Shown one piece after another: positions 15,723 through 23,371 of a stretch of DNA of 38,141 nt (positions within the stretch are counted from its first letter, which is position 1; every line of letters starts with the position of its first letter). The notes under the pieces are model-generated. The model made no database searches. It was given only the letters and a program-made list of their open reading frames with translations, and was not told the DNA's origin. Source of the stretch: Thermoplasmatota archaeon. GTDB lineage: Archaea > Thermoplasmatota > Penumbrarchaeia > Penumbrarchaeales > Penumbrarchaeaceae. Location of the stretch: assembly GCA_025457865.1 (NCBI GenBank), contig JALOTP010000018.1, positions 1 through 38,141 on the forward strand. Reading direction: 5' to 3'. The position numbers and the translations under genes are program-made.

Positions 15723-18101
15723 ATGAGGCTCATATGTTCGTTATTGCTAGGTGCTATCCTTCTCCTAATAGGGCCGATCTCCATGATGGGTGACAGCTCC
15801 GATGCAGAGATAGGGTTCGATAGGACACCCTTCGGGTTCACACTCGACCAATGGTACGATGGTGAACAAACCCCCACCGATCTGGATGGGACCCTTCTGA
15901 AGGCCTTCGAGGATGCACCCGATGTTCGGATCGAAGTGATGGTCCAGTTCGAACCGCCTTTCGATGGTGAAGATATGAACGCGCTGGATAGCGCAGGTCT
16001 TGAGGTGATCGCGCATATGAACGTGCTCCCGGCGGTCCTGGCAAAGGGCGATAGGGCATCCATAGAGAGGCTCTCAAGGTACCCAGGGCTCTACTGGGTC
16101 GAGGAGAACTCCGTGATGGAATACCAGATGGAGAAGACCACGACGACCATCAATGCCACCAAGACCTGGGAGTCACCTGTCATAGATGCCGTTTCGAAGG
16201 AATACCCCGGCATAGACGGGACCGGAACGACCGTGGTCGTAGTAGACTCAGGGGTGGATGCGGGCCACCCGGACCTGGACCTGGGTGAGAAGGTCATAAA
16301 GAACTACAAGTCAGATTCGGACCTGGGGTGGAGGGAGGTCGAGAACAGCGACACATCATCTGGTCACGGCACCCACTGCGCCGGGACCATTGCCGGCAAT
16401 GGAGATGCATCTGGAGGGGCGAGGCGCGGTGTAGCGCCCGGAGCCAAGCTCATAGGCCTCTCGACAGGTGAGGCGGTATCGATATTCAATGCCCTTGGAG
16501 GGCTGGAATGGGTCTATGAGAACTCGAAACCCCCCAACAGGTACAATATCAAAGCGGTCTCGAATTCCTGGGGCCCAGGTCCTGGCGATTACAACCCCGA
16601 GGACGCCATCACCAAGATATCCCAGATGATAACCTTCGAGAACAATGTGGTCGTGGTCTTTGCCGCTTCCAACTCCGGAGGGGACGGTTCCGATATCCAG
16701 ACGAACCCTTACGGCAATGTCCCATCGAACATTGCTGTCGCCGCCTTTGCAAGGGACGGGTCCGGTGTCGCGAGCTTCTCATCCAGGGGGCAAAGCGGTA
16801 TCATCACGACCTACCCCGATATGGGAGCCCCGGGCGTGGGTATCTGGTCCACTGCAGCCAGGAGGACCATGATATCCCTCATGACCAAACAGAGCGCCGC
16901 ATCGCTATCGTCCATCGATCCTTACTATTTCGCCATTTCCGGGACCTCCATGGCGACCCCACATATCTCAGGGGTCGTCGCTCTGTTGTTCCAGGCCTAT
17001 CCGGGGTTGAAGATGTCCGGGTTCTATGAGGAGGCCGAGGGCGAGAAACAGACCGGATGGAACGGCGGACAGGGGTGGAAGAACGATTCGAAGAACAAGG
17101 TTCACGAGGTGGAGCTGATACTCGAGGCCTCAGCTCGCTATGTGCAGCCATCGGACGAGGGAACGCCCCTTGCCGAGAACTACATCCCCCAGAACTATTC
17201 CATAGGCTGGAACGGGAAGCCTTTCGATCTTGCCCAGGGGTTCGGACTGGTCCAGGTGGACAGGGCAGTCGCCATAGCGCTGACGCTGAGGGAGCTCAGG
17301 GAGCGGGACTTCGACGGCGACGGTCTGCCGGACCACCCGGATGCGACGGTCATGTGCGCGCTCAAGGCGTTCGAGCCAGTATTGGTATCGAGGCAGAGAA
17401 CGGTGCCCACGAACAGGCTCTTCACCTCCTGGAGCGGTGAATGGAGCAGGTTCTCGAACCAGACCAACCAGATAATACCCATGAACCATGACACCTCAAA
17501 GCTCGTGTACGTACCGGAGGGTTCGACGGAGCTCGAACTGATACTCACCTACAACCCCTGGAACACGGACGGCAAGAGCCTTGCGTCCCTCTATGCGACC
17601 ATAGACCAGGACGGGGACGGTTCTGCCGACTGGAGCATGGATGCCTCCTTCCTTGAGGGATACAGGACCGCAACTGTCCCGGTGGACCAGAGCTCCTACG
17701 GGACATATTGGTCTGTGAACGTTGAGGGGAGGGGAATAGATTGGGACTTCGGAGAGAGGTTCAGGGAGACGCAGTACAAGGAGATAAAGGTCGAGTTCAT
17801 AATGTCATTGAACATATCCTTCCCTCCCGGTTCCCATGAGCTGCCCGAGCAAGAACCGCACGCACAGGTCGCTTATTGGGCACCATCCCCGGGGATAACT
17901 AGCGCTGACACGTTCATGAACATCACGGAATACGTCTTCGATCTGAGAAGGGTCGTACCCCCGGAAGAGCCGGAAGGGCCCGGTGAGGAAGGGATAGGCC
18001 TGCTATGGCTGTTCATCCTCCTGGCCGTCGCGAGCGCTGGAGGAGGGGGTTATGCAGGGTACAGGTATTATCAGAAGAGGAAGGCTGGACCCAAGGCTTG
18101 A
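15723..18101 (+). CDS. Cell-surface subtilisin-like serine protease (S8) with propeptide and C-terminal anchor
   Basis: The start is the ATG at 15723, which has GGTGA five bases upstream; a GTG at 15714 is in frame but lacks a ribosome site. The 792-residue product has a signal peptide (MRLICSLLLGAILLLIGPIS) and an I9-like propeptide ending near WVEENSVMEYQ. In the S8 domain the catalytic Asp175 lies in VVVVDSGVDAGHPDL, His215 in SGHGTHCAGTIAG, the oxyanion Asn in FAASNSGGDG and Ser409 in SGTSMATPHISG. About 330 residues of predominantly beta-sheet follow, including the calcium-like DQDGDGSADW. The C-terminus has a membrane helix (LLWLFILLAVASAGGGGYAG) and a basic tail. All catalytic residues are intact, so it should be an active, surface-tethered endopeptidase facing outward. 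Confidence 0.93.
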   Translation: MRLICSLLLGAILLLIGPISMMGDSSDAEIGFDRTPFGFTLDQWYDGEQTPTDLDGTLLKAFEDAPDVRIEVMVQFEPPFDGEDMNALDSAGLEVIAHMNVLPAVLAKGDRASIERLSRYPGLYWVEENSVMEYQMEKTTTTINATKTWESPVIDAVSKEYPGIDGTGTTVVVVDSGVDAGHPDLDLGEKVIKNYKSDSDLGWREVENSDTSSGHGTHCAGTIAGNGDASGGARRGVAPGAKLIGLSTGEAVSIFNALGGLEWVYENSKPPNRYNIKAVSNSWGPGPGDYNPEDAITKISQMITFENNVVVVFAASNSGGDGSDIQTNPYGNVPSNIAVAAFARDGSGVASFSSRGQSGIITTYPDMGAPGVGIWSTAARRTMISLMTKQSAASLSSIDPYYFAISGTSMATPHISGVVALLFQAYPGLKMSGFYEEAEGEKQTGWNGGQGWKNDSKNKVHEVELILEASARYVQPSDEGTPLAENYIPQNYSIGWNGKPFDLAQGFGLVQVDRAVAIALTLRELRERDFDGDGLPDHPDATVMCALKAFEPVLVSRQRTVPTNRLFTSWSGEWSRFSNQTNQIIPMNHDTSKLVYVPEGSTELELILTYNPWNTDGKSLASLYATIDQDGDGSADWSMDASFLEGYRTATVPVDQSSYGTYWSVNVEGRGIDWDFGERFRETQYKEIKVEFIMSLNISFPPGSHELPEQEPHAQVAYWAPSPGITSADTFMNITEYVFDLRRVVPPEEPEGPGEEGIGLLWLFILLAVASAGGGGYAGYRYYQKRKAGPKA

Positions 18102-18126
18102 GGTCCTGTGATCCTCACGAGAAAAA

Positions 18127-18136
18127 CCTTAAATGG
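18127..18136 (+). promoter_or_regulatory. TATA box for tRNA-Ile
   Basis: An A-rich BRE-like GAAAAAC is followed by CCTTAAATGG, centred about 37 bp before the mature tRNA. The pre-tRNA would carry a short leader of about ten bases. A GGCCC/GGGCC inverted repeat lies between the box and the tRNA. Confidence 0.55.
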
Positions 18137-18168
18137 CCCCTCCGGTTTAGAGGGCCGAAAAAAGTATC

Positions 18169-18242
18169 GGGCCAGTAGCTTAGTTTGGTGGAGCATCCGG
18201 CTGATAACCGGAAGGCCCCCGGTTCAAATCCGGGCTGGCCCA
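18169..18242 (+). tRNA. tRNA-Ile(GAT)
   Basis: The cloverleaf can be drawn by hand: acceptor GGGCCAG pairs with CTGGCCC; D-arm GCTTAGTTTGGTGGAGC; anticodon stem TCCGG/CCGGA with loop CTGATAA (anticodon GAT); variable loop AGGCC; T-stem CCCGG/CCGGG with loop TTCAAAT; discriminator A at 18242. CCA is not encoded (the genome reads CTG after the discriminator). No intron is present. Its 3' half is the founder copy of the repeat array that follows immediately. Confidence 0.95.
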
Positions 18243-18270
18243 CTGATTATGATTCTCAATTAATTGGAAG

Positions 18271-18368
18271 TGGGTCAGCCCGAACCTATCAATATGTTAT
18301 CGTTGAGAATGAAAAAGGAGATAATAATCATTAATGAAACACCTTTTTTATGGATCCGGGCTGGCCCA
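18271..18368 (+). repeat. Array unit 1 (I1...D1, 98 bp)
   Basis: Terminal inverted copies TGGGTCAGCCCG and CGGGCTGGCCCA bound an AT-rich core. Near the right side AAAAAGGAG and CACCTTTTTT form an inner inverted repeat just before GGATCCGGGC. The 28-bp spacer that precedes I1 is almost identical (25 of 28 bases) to the spacer before unit 4. Confidence 0.8.
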
Positions 18369-18397
18369 TCCGTTTTTTTCATTAATACAACGAAGGA

Positions 18398-18477
18398 TGG
18401 GCCAGTCCGTACTCATCAGCAAAAAAGCACAGATAGTGAAAATCACGTAGTGATTTTTACGGATCCGGGCTGGCCCA
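18398..18477 (+). repeat. Array unit 2 (I2...D2, 80 bp)
   Basis: The termini are TGGGCCAGTCCG and CGGGCTGGCCCA, and the pairing extends inward as CCGTA/TACGG. This shorter unit lacks the AAAAAGGAG/CACCTTTTTT repeat but has a different inner hairpin, GTGAAAATCAC/GTGATTTTTAC, at the equivalent place. Confidence 0.8.
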
Positions 18478-18507
18478 TTCGATTATTAACAACAGGATAG
18501 CATAGAA

Positions 18508-18605
18508 TGGGTCAGACCGAAGTAATCTACCAGATATCAATGGTAGATAAAAAGGAGTCAGATATCATACCGATATCACCTTTTTTTCGGATCCGGGCTG
18601 GCCCA
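18508..18605 (+). repeat. Array unit 3 (I3...D3, 98 bp)
   Basis: The termini are TGGGTCAGACCG and CGGGCTGGCCCA, with inward extension CCGAA/TTCGG. The core holds two nested hairpins: ATCTACC...GGTAGAT, and AAAAAGGAG...CACCTTTTTTT, the latter enclosing GATATC repeats. Confidence 0.8.
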
Positions 18606-18633
18606 CTGATTATGACCATCAATTAATTGGAAG

Positions 18634-18731
18634 TGGGCCAGCCCGAATGGATCAATGAATAATAATTGGTAGTGAAAAAGGAGAATGAAAGCAGAATGGT
18701 ATCACCTTTTTTACGTATCCGGGCTGGCCCA
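18634..18731 (+). repeat. Array unit 4 (I4...D4, 98 bp)
   Basis: The termini TGGGCCAGCCCG and CGGGCTGGCCCA are perfect inverted copies. The inner repeat is GTGAAAAAGGAG with CACCTTTTTTAC. No further inverted copy follows D4, so the array ends here, about 110 bp before the next gene. Confidence 0.8.
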
Positions 18732-18744
18732 CTTCTTCGATAAT

Positions 18745-18756
18745 CTAATATAAAAT
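18745..18756 (+). promoter_or_regulatory. TATA box for the SBBP-propeller gene
   Basis: CTAATATAAAAT lies right after the last repeat copy. The predicted transcript start near 18776 leaves a leader of about 64 bases that ends in a strong Shine-Dalgarno site. Confidence 0.5.
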
Positions 18757-18839
18757 GAAAACTGATACCACAGTGGCGATCGGTCCTTAGGTGTTGGAGT
18801 GAAGTCCATTTGTACCCCGTTCTCTCAGGAGGTGCTAGA

Positions 18840-21800
18840 TTGAAAGAAAAGATCTCGTTGATACCTGCTTGGATAGTCATCATTTTACTACCTCTTTACC
18901 TTCCTTCAACGGTGGGTATTGATACCGCCTCAGACCCTCTCTATCCTCTGGTTTCCGAGGGTTCCTTCATAGAGAACCTCGGCCAGTGGGACGAGGGGCT
19001 ATCATTTGTCTCCGATACGGATTTCGGGAGGATGGGGTTCGGGGAGGGAAAGGTGTTCATCGATATTCATTCTGAAGATGGTGGGAACATCATCAAGTAC
19101 GATTTCCTAGGGTCAAAGGCAGTCCGACCCACAGGTATTGGGTCGACCCCCCAGATCAATAACTACTTCATCGGTCCGTTGAGGGTATCGGGAGCACGGA
19201 CGTTCAACGAGATATTATACCCAGACCTTTGGGATGGGATCGACCTTAGGTACTATTTCTCTGATGTTTCACCAAAGTACGAGTTCATTGTCCATCCCGG
19301 TGGAGATCCGGACATGATCGCTGTCAGTGTCCAGGGCTATGAGACATTGACGGCGTCTGGAGACGCGCTCATGATAGGGTGTGGCGACCATTTGATATCT
19401 GATAGTGGTCTGACCACGTTCCAGTCCGACCCTGCAATAGATATTGGGTCCGATTTCCTGTTGAGATCGGAGGGAGTGTTCGGGTTCGAGATCGATGATT
19501 ACGACCGGTCAAGGGACCTGGTCATAGACCCTGAGATAACATATTCCGCTCAGATAGGTGGCACTTCCTCAGAGTACGGCGTTGATATGGTCGTCGATGA
19601 GTCCGGTTATATCTATGTGCTCGGTCGCACAGAGTCAACCGATTTCCCAGTGACGGTCGGGTCATATAGCCAGTCCCTTGGGGGCAGCAACGATCTGTTC
19701 ATTATCAAGCTAGACCCAACGGGTTCTGACATTCTCTCCGCGACCTATTGGGGTGGCACTAGTGGTGAGGATTACGCGAGGTGCGGCATCGCTATAGGGA
19801 TCGACGGGAACATAATCATAGCAGGGGACACCAGGTCCTCTGACCTGCCCACCACGTCAGGGACATACATGCCCACTTACAGCGGGGCCGGTGACATGTA
19901 CGTTGCCGGCCTAGACCCGGACCTAAAGACCCTGGTCTTCTCCACTTTCCTCGGAGCGCACGAAACGGAATACTTCGGTTCGCTCGCCGTCACACAGGAC
20001 GGTTCCATATATATCACCGGAGGGACCGAATCCACGGATTACCCTACCACGAGCAATGCGTATGATAGTGTGAAGGGTGAGAGCTCTTCCGGGTCCGAGG
20101 ATTGGGTGGTTTCGAGATTGGACAAGGACGGCAAATATCTTCTTAACTCGACCTACATAGGCGGGAATGGTGATGAGAGGGGTCTTTCCATCCGCATTGA
20201 CCAGGAAGGGAGCATCTATGTTGGTGGATGGACAGAAGCACCGGACTTCCCCACGACCGTCGATGCATATGACAGGACCCATAACGGACAGAAGGATTGT
20301 GCCGTTTGCATCCTCGATCCGGACCTGAAGGGGCTGAAGTACTCGACCTTTTTCGGCGGGACCGAAAATGAAGGGGGTGATGATAATGGGATGGGCATGG
20401 AGGTAAGCAGCTCGGGTATCATCTATATCGGGGGACAAACTTTGTCCACGGACCTTCCCACCGGTGCTGGTTCATATCAGCAGAGCAAAGCCTTGGGAGC
20501 CTCGAGCGATTCTTTCGCTGCGGCCATTCAAGGCAGCTCGTTGCTCTATTCGACCTATCTGGGAGGGAGCGAGGGCGAGTTCACGCTCGGTTTGGCCTTG
20601 GATTACCAGGAGAACGTCATAATCACCGGTGCAACGGCCTCTTATGATCATCCGCTCACCCTGGACGCTCAGGACAGTTCGTTCAATGGTGGGGGCTTCG
20701 CAGGGGATTGCGTATTCTCGATACTCTCCCCGGACCTGGGTTCGCTCTATTATTCCACGTTCTACGGAGGGACCTCGGAAGATCTGCTCTACAAGGTCAT
20801 CAGCACCACATACGGCTCGCTGTACTTCTGCGGTGCCACCGGCTCGTCCGATATCCCTGTCAGCCATGACCACGGTGCCCCGTTGAACGCTAACGGGAAC
20901 GCCCTGGTCCTGATGAGCGGAGGTTTCAGCTCCAGGGACCCGCTCGAGGTCTATTCCCTGGGTCTATATTCGGACTCGGATTTCACCATGGTAACCTCCC
21001 TCAGGGACAGAGGAGAGCCGGTCTATATCCAGATAACAGGATTGGATTCCAACTCCACCACCAGGGACGGGACCAAGGTCAACCTCACCTTCGGTAAAGG
21101 GAGCTACCAGAACGTATCCGTATGGCTCAGGGAGACCGATGTCAGCACGGGTATGTATAGGGGATTCTTCAAGATACCAGCTATTACGGAGTTCTACGAG
21201 AACATCACTGTATATTCCTCTGTGGACAGTTCGAAGAGGAAGGTGTTCACGGTCGATACTCCCGTTAGATTGAACTCCGCCCCCCTCTCGATCGATCTGA
21301 TAGAGCACGAGGGTTTCCATCTCCTGTTCCAGAACCTTGGTTGGTATTCGAGCCCTACATGGTCGTTCTGGACGGATGCAGACTGGATAGATTTCGACCT
21401 GCAGTCCTTGAATGTGAGCGGGCTACCGACCAACCCTGACGTGGGAAGGTTCACAATAACGCTGAACGTATCCGATGGTATGGGGCACCTGGACGAGAGG
21501 ACCATCAAGGTCAAGGTCGATAACATCCCGCCGGTTATGTCCGGTGATGATATCCTTACCGTTATCCAGGACCAGGAGTACATCTCGGACCATTCTAGTG
21601 ATGAGGACGGGGAGGAAGGGATCTACTGGACCTATTCCTCGGACGCCAGATGGTTGAGCCTTGATCCATACAACGGTACTCTAAAGGGGACCCCGGGTCA
21701 GGCCGAAGTGGGCATCTGGAGGGTGCAGCTCATAGTGAGGGACGGGAACGGTGGATCCGATTCAAGGGTAATGGACATCAGCGTAATTGATAAGAACGAC

Positions 21801-23309
21801 CGGCCAGTGATAGTCACGGACGATGTCACAAAGGTGGACCAGGGTGCCCCCTTCAAACGGGATTACGAGGTCGAGGATATCGACCCGGGCGATGTACATA
21901 CTTGGTCTTTGACGACAGATGCCGCATGGCTTAAGATGGATGGTAGCAAAGGTGTGCTCTCTGGGACGCCAGGCCCCAATGATGTTGGGAACTGGACAGT
22001 GAACATCAATGTTACGGACAGCGGCGGCCTATCCGATGATAGGGAGTTCGTTTTAGAGGTTGTGAACATCAATGACAGACCGTTCTTCGTCGATATCCCG
22101 CAGGATACTAACATAATGTCCGGTTCGATGTTCAGGTTCGATGTGAACGCATCGGACCCGGACACTGGGACCGACCTGGAGTACACTGTAAAGACCACTC
22201 CAAGAACTGATATGAGGATAGATGATAACATGGGAGCTTTGGAATGGGAAGCGACGCTGAACGTCTTCGAGACGACCCCTTACATCCTGTACGTGGAGGT
22301 CTCGGTATCGGACGGAGAGCTGAGCATGACCCATGAGTTCGAGCTGACGATAATCAAGACCGGACCGCCCACATCGACCCTCATCACACCCGAGAACCGG
22401 AGGAGGGTCAGCGCAAAGGGACTGGAACTGGTTTGGGACGGAACCGATCCCGAAGGGGACCAGATCACATATGACCTCTATGTGGGTGATAACCAAGGTT
22501 CGGTCCAGCTTAAGAAGGTCGAGACCCGTTATATCGCAGATTACCCCGGGACCGCCATTGAGGTGGCGGGGCTAGCCACGGGTAAGACCTATTTCTGGAC
22601 GGTGATACCGTTCGATGGGGCTAGTTACGGGCAGTGCCAGAACAACATATTCTCGTTCATCGTTAACTCACCTCCCGTAGTTGATACCGTTGGTGTGAAG
22701 AAGGTTGAGGTGGGGCAGAAGTTCGAGCTTCTGATATCCGTTACAGACCAAGATGAGGCCGATAGGACAGGACTGAGGTTCAAGCTTGATGGGTCACCTG
22801 AAGGAATGACCATTGGGGTGGACACGGGCTATCTCGAATGGAAGCCGGCCGATGATCAGGTCATGCTGCACAGGGTCGTGGTGAACATCTCGGATGGCAT
22901 CGATCAGACGACGTTGTCTTTCATAGTCGAGGTAGTCGAAGCAAAGACCACCTCCGGGAACACCCTGTGGGTCATAGTCATCCCCATCGTTCTGGTCCTG
23001 GTCCTTCTCGCCATTGGGGCAGGGATATTCCTTTGGGTCAGGTCAAGGAAGAAGGATGAGAGCGAGGAAGAAACGGTCATTGGCACCATACACGAGGACG
23101 AGGACCTCAAGGTGGGTCCAGCGGCAAAGACCGAGGTGGCCATAAGCGTGACCGAAGCCCATGCGAGTTTAGGCAAGGGGTCAAAGAAGGTCTCCTATGA
23201 GGACCTCTACGGTATGCCCGCCCCTGAGCAGGAGGAAGGGATGACGACCCGTGAGCTCAGGGATTATATATCATCGCAGATAGACGATCTTAAAAAAGTA
23301 GAGGAATGA
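18840..23309 (+). CDS. Surface protein with seven-bladed SBBP propeller, Ig-like domains, Fn3-like domain and C-terminal anchor
   Basis: The start is TTG at 18840, because GGAGGTG lies five bases upstream; an earlier in-frame TTG at 18810 has no such site. The 1489-residue product has a signal peptide (residues 1-30) and a DUF7948-like N-terminal module (FIENLGQWDEGLSFV). At about 239-693 lie seven SBBP blades, each with a D-x-x-G-x-IY-x-x-G-x-T core, a DFPTT-like turn and a YST(F/Y)xGG strand. Putative-Ig/cadherin-like domains follow at about 830-1170 (GTLKGTPGQAEVG, GVLSGTPGPNDVG), then an Fn3-like domain at about 1177-1273. A membrane helix at about 1376-1400 precedes a cytoplasmic acidic tail of some 90 residues. 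No catalytic motif is visible; a structural or adhesive surface role is likely. The tail is unusually long for the set. Confidence 0.88.
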   Translation: MKEKISLIPAWIVIILLPLYLPSTVGIDTASDPLYPLVSEGSFIENLGQWDEGLSFVSDTDFGRMGFGEGKVFIDIHSEDGGNIIKYDFLGSKAVRPTGIGSTPQINNYFIGPLRVSGARTFNEILYPDLWDGIDLRYYFSDVSPKYEFIVHPGGDPDMIAVSVQGYETLTASGDALMIGCGDHLISDSGLTTFQSDPAIDIGSDFLLRSEGVFGFEIDDYDRSRDLVIDPEITYSAQIGGTSSEYGVDMVVDESGYIYVLGRTESTDFPVTVGSYSQSLGGSNDLFIIKLDPTGSDILSATYWGGTSGEDYARCGIAIGIDGNIIIAGDTRSSDLPTTSGTYMPTYSGAGDMYVAGLDPDLKTLVFSTFLGAHETEYFGSLAVTQDGSIYITGGTESTDYPTTSNAYDSVKGESSSGSEDWVVSRLDKDGKYLLNSTYIGGNGDERGLSIRIDQEGSIYVGGWTEAPDFPTTVDAYDRTHNGQKDCAVCILDPDLKGLKYSTFFGGTENEGGDDNGMGMEVSSSGIIYIGGQTLSTDLPTGAGSYQQSKALGASSDSFAAAIQGSSLLYSTYLGGSEGEFTLGLALDYQENVIITGATASYDHPLTLDAQDSSFNGGGFAGDCVFSILSPDLGSLYYSTFYGGTSEDLLYKVISTTYGSLYFCGATGSSDIPVSHDHGAPLNANGNALVLMSGGFSSRDPLEVYSLGLYSDSDFTMVTSLRDRGEPVYIQITGLDSNSTTRDGTKVNLTFGKGSYQNVSVWLRETDVSTGMYRGFFKIPAITEFYENITVYSSVDSSKRKVFTVDTPVRLNSAPLSIDLIEHEGFHLLFQNLGWYSSPTWSFWTDADWIDFDLQSLNVSGLPTNPDVGRFTITLNVSDGMGHLDERTIKVKVDNIPPVMSGDDILTVIQDQEYISDHSSDEDGEEGIYWTYSSDARWLSLDPYNGTLKGTPGQAEVGIWRVQLIVRDGNGGSDSRVMDISVIDKNDRPVIVTDDVTKVDQGAPFKRDYEVEDIDPGDVHTWSLTTDAAWLKMDGSKGVLSGTPGPNDVGNWTVNINVTDSGGLSDDREFVLEVVNINDRPFFVDIPQDTNIMSGSMFRFDVNASDPDTGTDLEYTVKTTPRTDMRIDDNMGALEWEATLNVFETTPYILYVEVSVSDGELSMTHEFELTIIKTGPPTSTLITPENRRRVSAKGLELVWDGTDPEGDQITYDLYVGDNQGSVQLKKVETRYIADYPGTAIEVAGLATGKTYFWTVIPFDGASYGQCQNNIFSFIVNSPPVVDTVGVKKVEVGQKFELLISVTDQDEADRTGLRFKLDGSPEGMTIGVDTGYLEWKPADDQVMLHRVVVNISDGIDQTTLSFIVEVVEAKTTSGNTLWVIVIPIVLVLVLLAIGAGIFLWVRSRKKDESEEETVIGTIHEDEDLKVGPAAKTEVAISVTEAHASLGKGSKKVSYEDLYGMPAPEQEEGMTTRELRDYISSQIDDLKKVEE

Positions 23310-23371
23310 TATCTAACATCAATGATCTTCCTAGTGACAGATTGTTATCGAACTGAGTTCCGAAGGTTGGA

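Larger units (their letters stand above)
18228..18731 (+). repeat. tRNA-Ile 3'-end repeat array: five direct and four inverted copies, alternating
   Basis: The last 15 bases of the tRNA (ATCCGGGCTGGCCCA) recur exactly at 18354-18368, 18463-18477, 18591-18605 and 18717-18731; the middle three extend to GGATCCGGGCTGGCCCA. Between them lie inverted copies TGGGYCAGNCCG at 18271-18282, 18398-18409, 18508-18519 and 18634-18645. The order is strictly D-I-D-I-D-I-D-I-D. The spacing from the end of each D to the next I is 28, 29, 30 and 28 bp; each I-to-D unit spans 98, 80, 98 and 98 bp. The intervening DNA is AT-rich and holds no credible gene. No recombinase gene lies in the window. I cannot assign this to a described element class. 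Confidence 0.9.

Noticed and set aside
18228-18731. CRISPR array
   Set aside because: The repeats are only 12-17 bp, alternate in orientation, and the intervals alternate between about 28 bp and 51-71 bp of AT-rich hairpin sequence. No cas gene is nearby.
18228-18731. Integron-type attC cassette array
   Set aside because: The hairpin spacing is reminiscent of one, but the conserved R box (GTTRRRY) is missing, the cassettes hold no ORF and the motif is clearly derived from the tRNA 3' end.
18168-18731. Simple attL/attR scars of tandem integrated plasmids or viruses
   Set aside because: Direct copies fit, but the regular inverted copies, the near-constant unit size and the lack of any integrase or cargo do not. 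A derived or satellite form remains possible and is discussed as a finding.
18264-18883. ORFs across the tRNA tail array (18264-18500 plus, 18623-18883 minus)
   Set aside because: They run through the repeat copies, lack ribosome sites and have no protein-like composition.
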